Below, piece after piece: positions 33,715 to 47,580 of a stretch of DNA of 64,000 nucleotides; the first letter of the stretch is position 1, and each line of letters opens with the position of its first letter. Source of the stretch: Streptantibioticus cattleyicolor NRRL 8057 = DSM 46488. GTDB taxonomy: Bacteria > Actinomycetota > Actinomycetes > Streptomycetales > Streptomycetaceae. Position numbers and translations under genes: made by a program. The stretch spans positions 5,097,228 through 5,161,227 of the forward strand of contig NC_017586.1 of the NCBI RefSeq assembly GCF_000240165.1, read 5' to 3'. The notes beneath the pieces are model-generated. The model worked only from the letters and a program-made list of their open reading frames with translations, was not told the DNA's origin and ran no database searches.

Positions 33715-34280
33715 CCTTCACCGTCAACGGCCGCGAACAGCAGGCCGACGACGTCTGGGAGGGCGAGTCCCTGCTGTACGTGCTGCGCGAACGGCTCGGC
33801 CTGCCCGGCTCCAAGAACGCCTGCGAGCAGGGCGAGTGCGGCTCGTGCACGGTCCGTCTGGACGGCGTGCCGGTCTGCTCCTGCCTGGTCGCCGCCGGCC
33901 AGGCGCAGGGCCGCGACGTCGTCACCGTCGAGGGGCTGGCCGACCACGCCCGGCAGCGCGCCGAGGGCACCGGCGGCGAGGGCGTCCCGCTGGACACGGC
34001 CAGGAGCTGGCAGGCCCGCCCGGCCGACGGCGACCCCGGCGCCCTCGCCCCGATCCAGCAGGCGTTCATCGACGCCGGCGCCGTACAGTGCGGCTTCTGC
34101 ACCCCCGGACTGCTGGTCGCCGCCGACGAACTGCTGGAACACAACCCCGAGCCCACCGACGCCGACATCCGCGAGGCGCTCTCCGGCAACCTGTGCCGCT
34201 GCACCGGCTACGAGAAGATCCTGGACGCGGTACGCCTGGCCGCCGCCCGCGGCGCCACCACCGCCGGAACGGGGGCCTGA
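33705..34280 (+). CDS. Xanthine dehydrogenase 2Fe-2S subunit
   Basis: A 191-residue small subunit with two 2Fe-2S clusters. The plant-ferredoxin-like cluster is CEQGECGSCTV with a later C in PVCSC, and the second cluster is CGFCTPG with NLCRCTGY. An insertion of about 25 residues between the domains (ARQRAEGTGGEGVPLDTARSW) is longer than in minimal family members. ATG 33705 overlaps the end of the FAD subunit gene by 10 bp; the molybdenum subunit gene starts three bases after its stop. Confidence 0.93.
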   Translation: MRVTFTVNGREQQADDVWEGESLLYVLRERLGLPGSKNACEQGECGSCTVRLDGVPVCSCLVAAGQAQGRDVVTVEGLADHARQRAEGTGGEGVPLDTARSWQARPADGDPGALAPIQQAFIDAGAVQCGFCTPGLLVAADELLEHNPEPTDADIREALSGNLCRCTGYEKILDAVRLAAARGATTAGTGA

Positions 34281-34282
34281 CC

Positions 34283-36661
<2,379 letters not shown>

Positions 36662-36839
36662 TCCGGCACCGGTCCCGGGCGGCGGGGGAGCCCCCCGCCG
36701 CCCGGTCCCGGCGGCCCCCACCGCCGGGCGCAGTACCCGTTCGTCTCGGGCCGTCCCCCGGGTCGTGCAGGCCACCGCATTCCCAAATCCCGCGTCACAC
36801 GCGCCGCGGGTGCCCCTTTGAACCTTGGGAGTTGGCACC

Positions 36840-38300
36840 ATGACCCAGTCACACGTCGAGCCGGTCACGGCCGCGGAGGACGCCGGCGACGGCTCGCGTC
36901 CCCCGGCCGGAAGAGGCTGGCTCGACCGGTACTTCCACATCACGCGACGCCGCTCCACCATCGGCCAGGAAGTGCGCGGAGGTCTGACGACCTTCATGGC
37001 GATGGCCTACATCCTGCTGCTCAACCCGGTGCTGATCGGCGGCGCGGACGTCGCCGGCCACCGGATGCCGCACTCGGCGCTGATCACCGCCACCGCGCTG
37101 GGCGGCGCGGTGACCACGCTGCTGATGGGCTTCGTGGGCAAGGTGCCGCTGGCGCTCGCGGCCGGCCTGAGCGTGGCCGGCGTGATGTCCACCCAGGTCG
37201 CCACCCGCATGACCTGGCCGCAGGCGATGGGCATGAGCGTCATCTACGGCCTGGTGATCGTGGTGCTGGTCGTCTCCGGGCTGCGCGAGGCGATCATGAA
37301 CGCCATCCCCCTGCCGCTCAAGCACGGCATCACCATCGGCATCGGCCTGTTCATCGCCGTCATCGGGCTGGTCAACGCCAAGTTCGTCGGGCTCGGCACC
37401 CCCTCCGACCCGGTCACCCTCGGGGTCGGCGGCCACCTTCAGGGGTGGCCGGTCCTGGTCTTCTGCGTCACCCTGGTGGCGATCTTCATGCTCCAGGCCC
37501 GCAACGTACGCGGCGCCGTGCTGCTGGGCATCGTCGGCGGCACCGTGCTGGCGGTGATCGTCCAGGCGGCCGGGTTGACCAAGGCCGCCGACTGGGGGCT
37601 CAACGTGCCCCAGCTGCCGCACAACCCGCTGTCCATGCCGGACTTCTCGCTCTTCGGCCACGTCGAGTTCGGCGGCTTCGGCCAGGTCGGCTACATGACG
37701 GTCGCCATGATCGTCTTCACCCTGGTGCTGGCCGGCTTCTTCGACGCGATGGCCACCATCATCGGCGTCGGCACCGAGGCGGGCCTCGCCGACAAGCAGG
37801 GCCGGATGCCCGGGCTGAGCAAGGCGCTCCTCATCGACGGCGCCGGCGGCGCGATCGGCGGGGTGGTCGGCGGCTCCGGCCAGACGGTCTTCATCGAGTC
37901 GGCCACCGGGGTCGCCGAGGGCGCCCGCACCGGGCTGTCCAGCGTGGTGACCGGGGTGCTCTTCGCCTGCGCGCTGTTCTTCACGCCGGTCATGTCGATC
38001 GTGCCGACCAGCGTGGCCGCCGCCGCGCTCGTCGTCATCGGATCGATGATGATGGGTAATGCACGGCACGTCGACTGGGGCGACCGCTCGATCGGGATCC
38101 CGGTCTTCCTGACCGTGGCGCTGATGCCGTTCACCTACTCGATCACCCCGGGGGTCGGGGCGGGCGTCATCTCCTTCTGCGCGATCAAGCTCGCGCAGGG
38201 CAAGTGGCGCGAGCCCGGTGCCTTCATGTGGGTCCTGTCCGTCGTCTTCATCGTCTACTTCGCGCTGCATCCACTGCAGAGCTGGCTGGGCGTCCACTGA
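36840..38300 (+). CDS. NCS2-family purine permease (AzgA type)
   Basis: A 486-residue transporter with about 12-14 helices. The opening EVRGGLTTFMAMAYILLLNPVLIGGA is the hallmark of the AzgA-like branch of nucleobase transporters, and the later LVLAGFFDAMATIIGVGTEAGLAD and GGSGQTVFIESATGVAEGARTG are the helix 8 and helix 10 transport motifs. Adenine, guanine or hypoxanthine are the usual substrates. ATG 36840 has GGGAG eight bases upstream. It lies 178 bp after the xanthine dehydrogenase genes and just before xdhC, so it probably delivers their substrate. Confidence 0.88.
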   Translation: MTQSHVEPVTAAEDAGDGSRPPAGRGWLDRYFHITRRRSTIGQEVRGGLTTFMAMAYILLLNPVLIGGADVAGHRMPHSALITATALGGAVTTLLMGFVGKVPLALAAGLSVAGVMSTQVATRMTWPQAMGMSVIYGLVIVVLVVSGLREAIMNAIPLPLKHGITIGIGLFIAVIGLVNAKFVGLGTPSDPVTLGVGGHLQGWPVLVFCVTLVAIFMLQARNVRGAVLLGIVGGTVLAVIVQAAGLTKAADWGLNVPQLPHNPLSMPDFSLFGHVEFGGFGQVGYMTVAMIVFTLVLAGFFDAMATIIGVGTEAGLADKQGRMPGLSKALLIDGAGGAIGGVVGGSGQTVFIESATGVAEGARTGLSSVVTGVLFACALFFTPVMSIVPTSVAAAALVVIGSMMMGNARHVDWGDRSIGIPVFLTVALMPFTYSITPGVGAGVISFCAIKLAQGKWREPGAFMWVLSVVFIVYFALHPLQSWLGVH

Positions 38301-38326
38301 GGGACGCCCCTGGAGGAGTGACACCC

Positions 38327-39466
38327 ATGCTGGACATCGCCGACGAGTTGCACCGCTGGTCGAAGCGCGGGCGGCCGTTCGCCGTCGCCACCGTGGTCAC
38401 GGTGGACGGCAGCGCGCCACGGCAGCCCGGCGCGGCGCTCGCCGTCGACTCCGACGGGGCCGCCGTCGGCAGCGTCTCCGGCGGGTGCGTGGAGGGCGCG
38501 GTCTACGAGCTGTGCCAGGAGGTGCTGGCCGCCGGGGCATCCGCCGAACCGGTGCTCCAGCGCTTCGGCTACTCCGACGAGGACGCCTTCGCCGTCGGCC
38601 TGACCTGCGGCGGCGTGATCGACATCCTCGTGGAGCGGATCGACCCGGCCACCCGGCCCGAACTGGTCCGCGCCCTGGCCGCCGCCGCGACGGGGGAACC
38701 CGCCGCGGCGGCCCGGGTGGCCGCCGGCCCGCCCGGACTGCTCGGCCGGGCCATGACCGTCACCGCCGACGGCACCGCCGAGGGCGGCTTCGGCGACCCC
38801 GGGCTGGACCGCACGGTACGCGGCCAGGCCCGCGCCATGCTGGACGCCGGACGCACCGGCACCGTGCGGATCGGGGCGGACGGCACCACCTGCGGCGAGC
38901 CGGTGACGCTGCTGGTGGAGTCGAGCGTGCCGCCGCCGCGGATGCTGGTCTTCGGGGCGATCGACTTCGCCGGCGCCCTGGTGCGGATCGGGAAGTTCCT
39001 CGGCTACCGGGTCACGCTCTGCGACGCCCGGCCGGTCTTCGCCACCCCGGCCCGCTTCCCCGAGGCCGACGAGGTCGTCGTGGAGTGGCCCCACCGCTAC
39101 CTGGAACGCCAGCGGCTGGACGGCCGCGCGGTGCTCTGCGTCCTCACCCACGACGCCAAGTTCGACGTCCCGCTGCTGCAACGCGCGCTGAAGCTTCCCG
39201 TCGCCTACGTGGGCGCCATGGGCTCCCGCCGCACCCACCTGGACCGGCTGGACAAGCTGCGGGAGGCCGGCGTCACCGAGATGGAACTGGCCCGGCTGCG
39301 CTCGCCGATCGGCCTCGACCTGGGCGCCCGGACCCCGGAGGAGACGGCGCTGTCGATCGCCGCCGAGATCGTCGCCGCCCGCCGCGGCGGCTCCGGGCTG
39401 CCGCTGACCGGTTCCGGCACCCCCATCCACCACGACGCGGCGATCGGGGTCTGCCCGGCGGCCTGA
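38327..39466 (+). CDS. xdhC: XdhC-family molybdenum cofactor insertion protein
   Basis: A 379-residue accessory protein that binds the molybdenum cofactor and inserts it, usually after sulfuration, into xanthine dehydrogenase. The N-terminal XdhC/CoxI domain has VVTVDGSAPRQPGAALAV, GSVSGGCVEGAVYE and GLTCGGVIDILVE; the C-terminal Rossmann domain has VFGAIDFAGALVRIGKFLGYRV and AYVGAMGSRRTH, ending IGLDLGARTPEETALSIAAEIVA. ATG 38327 follows GGAGGAGTGACACCC. It is 26 bases after the permease stop, so probably in the same operon as the enzyme it serves. Confidence 0.92.
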   Translation: MLDIADELHRWSKRGRPFAVATVVTVDGSAPRQPGAALAVDSDGAAVGSVSGGCVEGAVYELCQEVLAAGASAEPVLQRFGYSDEDAFAVGLTCGGVIDILVERIDPATRPELVRALAAAATGEPAAAARVAAGPPGLLGRAMTVTADGTAEGGFGDPGLDRTVRGQARAMLDAGRTGTVRIGADGTTCGEPVTLLVESSVPPPRMLVFGAIDFAGALVRIGKFLGYRVTLCDARPVFATPARFPEADEVVVEWPHRYLERQRLDGRAVLCVLTHDAKFDVPLLQRALKLPVAYVGAMGSRRTHLDRLDKLREAGVTEMELARLRSPIGLDLGARTPEETALSIAAEIVAARRGGSGLPLTGSGTPIHHDAAIGVCPAA

Positions 39467-39527
39467 CGGCCCGACGGCCCCGGGCGGCCTCACCCCCGCG
39501 CCGCCCGAGGCCCTCACCCGGCCCGGT

Positions 39528-39839
39528 TCACCCCACCGGAACGCCCGGGTCCGCGTCCACGCTGAACCTCGGGTCGATGGTCACCTCGTGCACCCCGAGC
39601 GGCTCGGCCAGCGCCCGCAACGCCGGCGTGCCCAGCCGGATCCACGGCTGGCCGGGGCCGAACGCGTCGGCGAGCCGGTGCCGGCTGGTGAAGGCGACCA
39701 CGGTGCGCACGCCCTGCGGGGTACGGCAGATCCGCAGCGCGGTGGCCGCGCGCCCGGGGCGCACCGGAACGTACAGCGAGCACTCGGCGGGCCGGACGCC
39801 CCCGGCGTCCTCGGGCCCGGATGACGGTAACGCTTCCAT
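39528..39839 (-). CDS. SAV_915-like small protein (SseB N-terminal-like fold)
   Basis: A 103-residue protein matching the actinomycete SAV_915/SseB-like pattern: ECSLYVPVRPGRAATALRICRTPQG, VRTVVAFTSRHRLADAFGPGQPWIRLGTPALRALAEPLGV and VTIDPRFSVD. No enzymatic function is known for this group. ATG 39837-39839 has AGGAGG eight bases upstream, which rules out the longer open frame to 39956. It is convergent with xdhC and divergent from the TetR gene; the 24-bp direct repeat lies upstream of it. Confidence 0.75.
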   Translation of the reverse strand: MEALPSSGPEDAGGVRPAECSLYVPVRPGRAATALRICRTPQGVRTVVAFTSRHRLADAFGPGQPWIRLGTPALRALAEPLGVHEVTIDPRFSVDADPGVPVG

Positions 39840-39955
39840 CGGCGTCGCCTCCTCGATGACATGGCCTCGGCAGCCCGGCCGGGGCCGGACGGTTCCTCCG
39901 CCCGGCCTCATGCCCGCTGCACGGCCCCGTCGCACCGGTCCCCGCGCTTTGTTCA

Positions 39956-40084
39956 CACTCTGGACAACCGGGCTCCGCCTCGCTTCCGCTACGGCCGGGT
40001 GCCGCGCCCTCGTTCCTCGGGCACGACCCCCAGCCTCACGTCAGCTCGGCTCGCCCTAGGCACTCTGGACAACCGGGCTCCGCC
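39956..40084. repeat. 24-bp direct repeat upstream of a TetR gene
   Basis: CACTCTGGACAACCGGGCTC followed by CGCC occurs identically at 39956-39979 and 40061-40084, 105 bp apart, in the 282-bp gap between the SAV_915-like gene and the TetR gene. The second copy is followed at 40107-40124 by a loose TGCC-N10-GGCA dyad just before the TetR ATG. Confidence 0.8.
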
Positions 40085-40121
40085 ACAGGCATGCCAGCAG
40101 CTGTTGCCTACACTCGTTGGC

Positions 40122-40709
40122 ATGTCGTCACCCCACACCGCGGCCGGGGACGGCGCGCCGCGCCGCTCGGACCGGACCCGCGCCGCGATCCTGGACGCCG
40201 CGCGGGAACGGTTCGCCACCCAGGGCTACGAGCGCACCACCATCCGGGCGGTGGCCGCCGACGCGCGTATCGACCCGTCGATGGTGATGCGCTACTTCGG
40301 CAGCAAGGAGCGGCTCTTCGAGGCCGCGCTCGCGGTCGACCTGCGGCTGCCGGATCTCTCCGGGACCGGCCGGGACGAGCTGGCCGCCGTCCTCGTCGGG
40401 CTCTTCCTGGACCGCTGGGAGGCCGGCCCCACCCACGACACGCTGCTGATGCTGCTGCGTTCGGCGGTCACCAACGAGCGCGCGGCGGAACGGCTGCGGG
40501 CGGTCTTCGCCGCCCAGGTGGTCCCCGCGCTCACCGCCGTGCTCGGTCCCGAGGAGGGTGTGCGGCGGGCCGCGCTCCTCGCCGGCCACCTGCTGGGCCT
40601 GGCCGTCACCCGCTACCTGGTACGCCTGCCGGAGGTGGCCGCCCTCAGCCGGGACGAGGTGGTCGCGGCGCTCACCCCGGCGCTGCGCGCCACCCTGGAG
40701 GCCGACTGA
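40122..40709 (+). CDS. TetR-family transcriptional regulator
   Basis: A 195-residue regulator. The TetR DNA-binding domain is at residues 15-70: [53 protein letters not shown]. The ligand domain (about 80-190, TetR_C_17-like) shows [17 protein letters not shown] and [17 protein letters not shown]. It is followed 110 bp later by a same-strand acyl-CoA synthetase gene, which may be its target. The ATG at 40122 lacks a clear ribosome site and is preceded by TACACT at -11, so the mRNA may be leaderless. Confidence 0.85.
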   Translation: MSSPHTAAGDGAPRRSDRTRAAILDAARERFATQGYERTTIRAVAADARIDPSMVMRYFGSKERLFEAALAVDLRLPDLSGTGRDELAAVLVGLFLDRWEAGPTHDTLLMLLRSAVTNERAAERLRAVFAAQVVPALTAVLGPEEGVRRAALLAGHLLGLAVTRYLVRLPEVAALSRDEVVAALTPALRATLEAD

Positions 40710-40819
40710 CCCGGCCGTCACCGCGGGGTGGTGCCGGCACCGTGATCCGTCGCACGATGGCCGCCTCGGGCGCCGCACGGCCGTCGTACGGCGCCGACGA
40801 CGGGCGAGGAGGACCACGG

Positions 40820-42454
40820 GTGACCGACCTTTCGTATGCCGCCGGTACCGGGACCACACCACTGCTGGACGACACCATCGGGCGCAACCTGGACCGCGCG
40901 GTCGCCGCCTGGCCCGACCGCCCCGCCCTGGTGGACGCGGCCACCGGACGCCGCTGGAGCTACGCGGGCTTCGCCGCCGAGGTCGACCGGCTCGCCCGCG
41001 CCCTGCTCGCGTACGGCGTCACCAAGGGCGACCGGGTCGGCATCTGGGCCGTCAACTGCCCCGAATGGGTCTTCACCCAGTACGCCACCGCCCGGATCGG
41101 CGCCGTGCTCGTCAACGTCAACCCCGCCTACCGCACCCATGAACTCGGGTACGTGTTGCGGCAGTCGGGGGTGTCGCTGCTGATCGCCTCGACCGCGTAC
41201 AAGAGCAGCGACTACGTGGCGATGGCGGCGGCGGTGCGCGAGGAGTGCCCGGGGCTGCGGCACACCGTGCACATCGGTACGGCCGGCTGGCGGGAGCTGC
41301 TGGCGGCCGGCGAGACGGTGCCCGCGGACCGGACGGCCGCGGCGCAGGCCGCGCTGGACTGCCGGGAGCCGGTCAACATCCAGTACACCTCGGGCACCAC
41401 CGGCTTCCCCAAAGGCGCTACTCTCTCGCACCGCAACATCCTCAACAACGGTTACTTCGTGGGGGAGTTGCTGGGGTACACCGAGGCCGACCGGGTCTGT
41501 CTGCCGGTGCCCTTCTACCACTGCTTCGGCATGGTGATGGGAAACCTCGCCGCCACCTCGCACGGCGCCTGCGTGGTGATCCCGGCCCCGGTCTTCGACC
41601 CGGCCGCCACGCTGCGCGCGGTACGGGACGAGGGGTGCACCGCGCTGTACGGGGTGCCCACGATGTTCATCGCCGAACTCGGGCTGCCGGACTTCGCCGG
41701 GTACGACCTGTCGTCGCTGCGCACCGGGATCATGGCGGGGTCGCCGTGCCCGGTGGAGGTGATGAAGCGGGTGGTCGGCGAGATGCACATGGCGGAAGTG
41801 GCGATCTGCTACGGGATGACCGAGACCTCACCGGTGTCCACCCAGACCCGGCGCGACGACGACCTGGAGCGGCGCACCGCCACCGTCGGCCGGGTGCTGC
41901 CGCACCTGGAGGTCCGGGTGGCCGACCCGGTCACCGGCGAGACGGTGCCGCGCGGGGTTCCGGGGGAGCTGCGCACCCGCGGCTACTCGGTGATGCTCGG
42001 CTACTGGGAGGACCCCGAACGCACCGCCGAGGTGATCGACGGCGACGGCTGGATGCACACCGGCGACCTGGCGGTGATGCGCGAGGACGGCTACCTCACC
42101 ATCACCGGACGCATCAAGGACATGATCATCCGGGGCGGCGAGAACGTCTACCCGCGCGAGATCGAGGAGTTCCTGCACACCCACCCCAAGATCGCCGACG
42201 TGCAGGTGGTCGGCGTCCCCGACGAGCGGTACGGGGAGGAGGTGCTGGCCTGCGTGATCCCCCGCGACCCGGCCGACCCGCCCACCTTGGAAGAGGTCAC
42301 CGCCCACTGCCGCGGCCGGCTCGCCCACTTCAAGATCCCGCGGCTGCTGTGGGTGCTGGACTCCTTCCCGATGACGGTCAGCGGCAAGGTGCGCAAGGTG
42401 GAGCTGCGGGAGCGGTTCGCCGGCCCGGATCACTCCGGGCCCGGCGCAAGGTAG
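40820..42454 (+). CDS. Fatty-acyl-CoA synthetase (AMP-binding, FadD-like)
   Basis: A 544-residue adenylate-forming enzyme that activates a carboxylic acid to its CoA ester. All ANL motifs are clear: P-loop [16 protein letters not shown], the A5 motif [10 protein letters not shown], the hinge [11 protein letters not shown]...[17 protein letters not shown], and the catalytic Lys region [12 protein letters not shown]. Length and hinge suit the medium/long-chain fatty acid group. GTG 40820 has GAGGAGG seven bases upstream. Its last 25 bases overlap the convergent TetR gene. The upstream TetR gene on the same strand may control it. Confidence 0.88.
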   Translation: MTDLSYAAGTGTTPLLDDTIGRNLDRAVAAWPDRPALVDAATGRRWSYAGFAAEVDRLARALLAYGVTKGDRVGIWAVNCPEWVFTQYATARIGAVLVNVNPAYRTHELGYVLRQSGVSLLIASTAYKSSDYVAMAAAVREECPGLRHTVHIGTAGWRELLAAGETVPADRTAAAQAALDCREPVNIQYTSGTTGFPKGATLSHRNILNNGYFVGELLGYTEADRVCLPVPFYHCFGMVMGNLAATSHGACVVIPAPVFDPAATLRAVRDEGCTALYGVPTMFIAELGLPDFAGYDLSSLRTGIMAGSPCPVEVMKRVVGEMHMAEVAICYGMTETSPVSTQTRRDDDLERRTATVGRVLPHLEVRVADPVTGETVPRGVPGELRTRGYSVMLGYWEDPERTAEVIDGDGWMHTGDLAVMREDGYLTITGRIKDMIIRGGENVYPREIEEFLHTHPKIADVQVVGVPDERYGEEVLACVIPRDPADPPTLEEVTAHCRGRLAHFKIPRLLWVLDSFPMTVSGKVRKVELRERFAGPDHSGPGAR

Positions 42455-43101
42455 CGGCGGAGCACCCGCTTGCACTCGGCGATCAGCTCCGGGTCGCCCT
42501 CGGGGTCGGTGCGGAAGGCGAGTTGGAGCACGGCGTCGGCGCACTCCAGGGCGACCCGCAGGGCGAGCGGGGAGGCGAACCGCTCGCCGTCGCTGAGCAG
42601 CCCCGCGGTGAGCGTGCGCAGCCGCTCCGCCACGGCGGCGTTGTTGTCCTGGACGGCGTCGAGGATGTGCTGCTCGGCGTGGCTGCCCGGGGGGCCGACG
42701 AGCCCGAAGTCGAGCACCCCGAAGCCGGGCACCGAGCGCTTCATGGCGACGAACTCCTCGACCGCCAGGTCGACCAGGGCGGCCACCACGGTGGGCGCCT
42801 CGGCCTCGATCCGGCGGGCGAGCCGGTCCAGGTAGCGCTCCAGGTTGCGCGCGGCGAGCGCGGCCACCAGCCCGTCCTTGCCGGCGAAGAACTGGTAGAG
42901 GGTGCCGATCGGCACCCCGGCGCGGCGGGCCACCTCCCGGGTGGTCAGCGCCGAGTACCCCGCCTCGTCCAGCAGCCGGGCGCTGGCGTCCAGGATGCGT
43001 TCGAAACGTTCGAGGCTGCGCCGCTGCACGGGCCGGCGACGCAGCGCGCCCGCCACGGCCGGGAAGCTCCCGCTGGAATCTGTCACCTCCCCACTGTGCA
43101 C
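42430..43101 (-). CDS. TetR-family transcriptional regulator of the beta-glucosidase/MFS genes
   Basis: A 223-residue regulator. The helix-turn-helix is near residues 30-75 ([47 protein letters not shown]), followed by a helical ligand domain. I chose GTG 43099-43101, with AGGGGA 10 bases upstream. The ATG at 43146 lies inside a palindrome that looks like its own operator, so it is unlikely to be translated; GTG 43084-43086 is another option. It is divergent from a beta-glucosidase and sugar transporter pair across that palindrome, which argues for a repressor induced by a glycoside or its product. Confidence 0.83.
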   Translation of the reverse strand: MHSGEVTDSSGSFPAVAGALRRRPVQRRSLERFERILDASARLLDEAGYSALTTREVARRAGVPIGTLYQFFAGKDGLVAALAARNLERYLDRLARRIEAEAPTVVAALVDLAVEEFVAMKRSVPGFGVLDFGLVGPPGSHAEQHILDAVQDNNAAVAERLRTLTAGLLSDGERFASPLALRVALECADAVLQLAFRTDPEGDPELIAECKRVLRRYLAPGPE

Positions 43102-43130
43102 GATCTGGTGTTCCCCTCGCGAATCGTTAT

Positions 43131-43147
43131 CATGAGCGCGGCTCATG
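43131..43147. promoter_or_regulatory. TetR-type operator palindrome
   Basis: CATGAGC-GCG-GCTCATG, a perfect seven-base inverted repeat with a three-base centre, between the divergent TetR and beta-glucosidase genes. It covers candidate ATG codons of both genes (43132 plus strand, 43146 minus strand), indicating that real translation starts lie further inside: GTG 43195 on the plus and GTG 43101 on the minus strand. Confidence 0.72.
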
Positions 43148-43194
43148 TTTTCCGTTCGGGGTCGCCGGACGACCCCGCGGCGAAGGGTGTCCGG

Positions 43195-44544
43195 GTGCCG
43201 CGACCACTGCCGACGCTCCCCTCCGACTTCGTGTGGGGCGTCTCCTCCTCGGCCTACCAGATCGAAGGGGCCACCACCGCCGACGGCCGCGGCCCCAGCG
43301 TGTGGGACACGTTCGCCGCCCGCCCCGGCGCGGTGCGCGACGGGCACACCGCCGAGACCGCCTGCGACCACTACCAGCGCTGGCCGCAGGACGTCGCCCT
43401 GCTGTCCGGCCTCGGGGTGGACGCCTACCGGTTCTCCATCGCCTGGCCCCGGGTGCTGCCCGCCGGGGGCGGCCCGGTCAACCCGGCCGGCCTCGACTTC
43501 TACGACCGGCTCACCGACGCCCTGCTCGCGGCCGGGATCACCCCGCTGCCCACGCTCTACCACTGGGACCTGCCGCAGGCGCTGGAGACCACGCCGGACG
43601 GCGCCCCCGGCGGCTGGCTGCTGCGCGACACCGCCCACCGCTTCGCCGAGTACGCGGCCGTGGTCGCCGCCCGCCTCGGCGACCGGGTCCGCGACTGGAT
43701 CACCCTCAACGAGCCCTTCGTCCACATGGTCTTCGGCTACGCGCTGGGCAACCACGCCCCCGGCCACGCCCTGATGCTGGACGCGCTGCCCGCCGCCCAC
43801 CACCAACTGCTCGGCCACGGGCTGGCCGCCGCCGCGCTGCGCGAGGCCGGCGGACGGGTGCTCGTCGCCAACAACTGCACCCCGGTGTCGGCGGCCACCG
43901 ACGCGCCCGCCGACCGGGCCGCCGCCGACGCCTACGACGCGCTGCACAACCGGCTCTTCAACGACCCGCTGCTGCTGGGCCGTTACCCGGACCTGACGGC
44001 CTACGGGGTCACCGGCGACCTCGGCGGCGCGGTGCGCGACGGCGACCTCGCGGTGATCTCCGCCCCGCTGGACGGGCTGGGGATCAACTACTACAACCCC
44101 ACCGTGGTCCGCGCCCCGGAGGTGGGCTCGCCGCTGCCGTTCGAGGAGGCGCCGCAGCCCGGGGTGGCCCGTACCGCGTTCGACTGGCCGGTGGTCCCGG
44201 AGGCCTTGCGCGACCTGCTGCTCGGGCTCACCCGTACCTACGGCGACGCGCTGCCGCCGCTGACCGTCACCGAGAACGGCTGCTCGTACCCCGGCACCGA
44301 CGACCCCGAGCGCATCGCCTTCCTCGACGGCCACGTGCGCGCGGTCGCCGAGGCGGTGGCGGCCGGCGCCGACGTGCGCGGCTACTTCGTGTGGACCCTC
44401 ACCGACAACTTCGAGTGGGCCGAGGGCTACCACCAGCGCTTCGGCCTGGTCCACGTCGACCACGCCACCCAGGAACGCACCCCCAAGGCCTCCTACCACT
44501 GGTACCGCGACCTGGTCGCCGCCCACCGCGGCCGACGGACATGA
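43195..44544 (+). CDS. Family 1 glycoside hydrolase (beta-glucosidase)
   Basis: A 449-residue (alpha/beta)8 beta-glycosidase. GH1 landmarks run in order: FVWGVSSSAYQIEGA, VDAYRFSIAWPRVLP, HWDLPQALE, the acid/base Glu in TLNEPFVHM, and the nucleophile Glu in TVTENGCSYPG, ending FVWTLTDNFEWAEGYHQRFGLVHVD. It lacks a signal peptide, so it acts on imported glycosides. GTG 43195 was chosen (AAGGGTG upstream); ATG 43132 lies inside the palindrome. Its stop overlaps the ATG of the MFS gene (ATGA), making an uptake-and-hydrolysis pair. Confidence 0.9.
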   Translation: MPRPLPTLPSDFVWGVSSSAYQIEGATTADGRGPSVWDTFAARPGAVRDGHTAETACDHYQRWPQDVALLSGLGVDAYRFSIAWPRVLPAGGGPVNPAGLDFYDRLTDALLAAGITPLPTLYHWDLPQALETTPDGAPGGWLLRDTAHRFAEYAAVVAARLGDRVRDWITLNEPFVHMVFGYALGNHAPGHALMLDALPAAHHQLLGHGLAAAALREAGGRVLVANNCTPVSAATDAPADRAAADAYDALHNRLFNDPLLLGRYPDLTAYGVTGDLGGAVRDGDLAVISAPLDGLGINYYNPTVVRAPEVGSPLPFEEAPQPGVARTAFDWPVVPEALRDLLLGLTRTYGDALPPLTVTENGCSYPGTDDPERIAFLDGHVRAVAEAVAAGADVRGYFVWTLTDNFEWAEGYHQRFGLVHVDHATQERTPKASYHWYRDLVAAHRGRRT

Positions 44545-45818
44545 CACAGGCTCACCTTCCCCGGGAGGCCGGCGAGGACCCGGGGCCGGGGCCGGGAACG
44601 GACCCGGGGACGGAACCGGCCGCGCCGGTCTCCGCCGCCTGGACGGCCGCGCTGAGCCTGGCCACCCTCGCCGTCTTCATGGCCTTCCTCACCCCCATCC
44701 AGATCCTGCTGCCGCTGCAACTGGCCGCCGCCGACCCGGCCGCCAAGACCACCGCGCTCTCCTGGGTCACCGGGGCCGGCGCCGGGGTGGCCATGGTCGC
44801 CAACCCCCTCTTCGGCGCCCTCAGCGACCGGACCGCCTCACGCTTCGGCCGGCGCCGCCCCTGGATCCTGGGCGGCGCCCTGGCCGGCGCCGCCGGGCTG
44901 CTGCTCACCGCGGTCCAGCACACCGTCCCCGGCATCGCGGCCGGCTGGTGCCTGGCGCAGACCGGGCTCAACGCCATGCTCGCCGCCGTCACCGCGCCGG
45001 TGGCCGACCAGGTGCCGGTCGCCCGGCGGGCGGTGGTCTCCGGCTGGACCGGGATCAGCCAGTCGGCCGGGCTGGTGGTGGGCGCCGCGCTGGTCAGCCA
45101 GGCGGTCTCCGGCGTGGTCGCCGGCTACCTGCTCACCGCCGCGGTGACCGTGGCGCTGGCGCTGCCGTACGTCCTCGGCTTCCGCGAACCGGTGCCGCCG
45201 CGCCGGGCGCTCCCCGGGCCGCTGCGCCCGGCCGCGCTGTGGGTCTCGCCGCGCCGCCACCCCGACTTCGGCTGGGCCTTCCTGACCCGGTTCCTGATCA
45301 ACCTCGGCAACGCGTTCGGCACCCTGTACCTGCTGTACTACCTCACCGACGCCGTCCACCGGCCCCACCCGGACGACGGGGTGCTGGTGCTCACCGCGGT
45401 CTACACGCTGGCCGCCGCGCTCGCCGCGGTCCCGGCCGGCCTCGTCTCCGACCGCACCGGGCGCCGCCGCGCGCCGGTGGTGCTCGCCTGCGCCGTGATG
45501 GCCGCCGCCGCGCTGCTGCTGGCGCTGGTGCACACCTGGCCGGCCGCGGTCACCGCGGCGGCCGTGCTCGGCGCCGGGTTCGGCGTCTACCTCGCCGTCG
45601 ACCAGGCGCTCATCACCCAGGTGCTGCCGGCCGCCGCCGACCGCGCCAAGGACCTCGGGGTGATCAACATCGCCAACTCCGCGCCCCAGGTGCTCGCCCC
45701 GGCCCTCGCCGCCCCCGTCCTCGCCCACGCCGGCGGCTACACCGGCCTGTACACGCTGGCCGCCCTGGTCACCCTCGCCGCCGGGGTACTGGTCCGCCGG
45801 ATCCGTGACGTGGCGTGA
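44541..45818 (+). CDS. MFS sugar/glycoside transporter
   Basis: A 425-residue, 12-helix permease. Early segments LATLAVFMAFLTPIQILLPLQL and NPLFGALSDRTASRFGRRRPWILGGA (the MFS loop 2-3 motif, in the SLC45/glycoside-pentoside-hexuronide style) and a second loop motif LVSDRTGRRRAPVVLAC are visible. The first 30 residues are a Pro/Gly-rich cytoplasmic extension. The gene overlaps the beta-glucosidase stop by four bases, so the substrate is probably a beta-glucoside such as cellobiose or a plant glycoside (inference). Confidence 0.85.
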   Translation: MTQAHLPREAGEDPGPGPGTDPGTEPAAPVSAAWTAALSLATLAVFMAFLTPIQILLPLQLAAADPAAKTTALSWVTGAGAGVAMVANPLFGALSDRTASRFGRRRPWILGGALAGAAGLLLTAVQHTVPGIAAGWCLAQTGLNAMLAAVTAPVADQVPVARRAVVSGWTGISQSAGLVVGAALVSQAVSGVVAGYLLTAAVTVALALPYVLGFREPVPPRRALPGPLRPAALWVSPRRHPDFGWAFLTRFLINLGNAFGTLYLLYYLTDAVHRPHPDDGVLVLTAVYTLAAALAAVPAGLVSDRTGRRRAPVVLACAVMAAAALLLALVHTWPAAVTAAAVLGAGFGVYLAVDQALITQVLPAAADRAKDLGVINIANSAPQVLAPALAAPVLAHAGGYTGLYTLAALVTLAAGVLVRRIRDVA

Positions 45819-45893
45819 CGCTCGGGGACGGGACTGGTGGCCGACCGTCCCGGCACGCCAGGATGTGACACCCAGGCGCGACGAGGAGGGCAC

Positions 45894-47573
<1,680 letters not shown>

Positions 47574-47580
47574 CGATACG

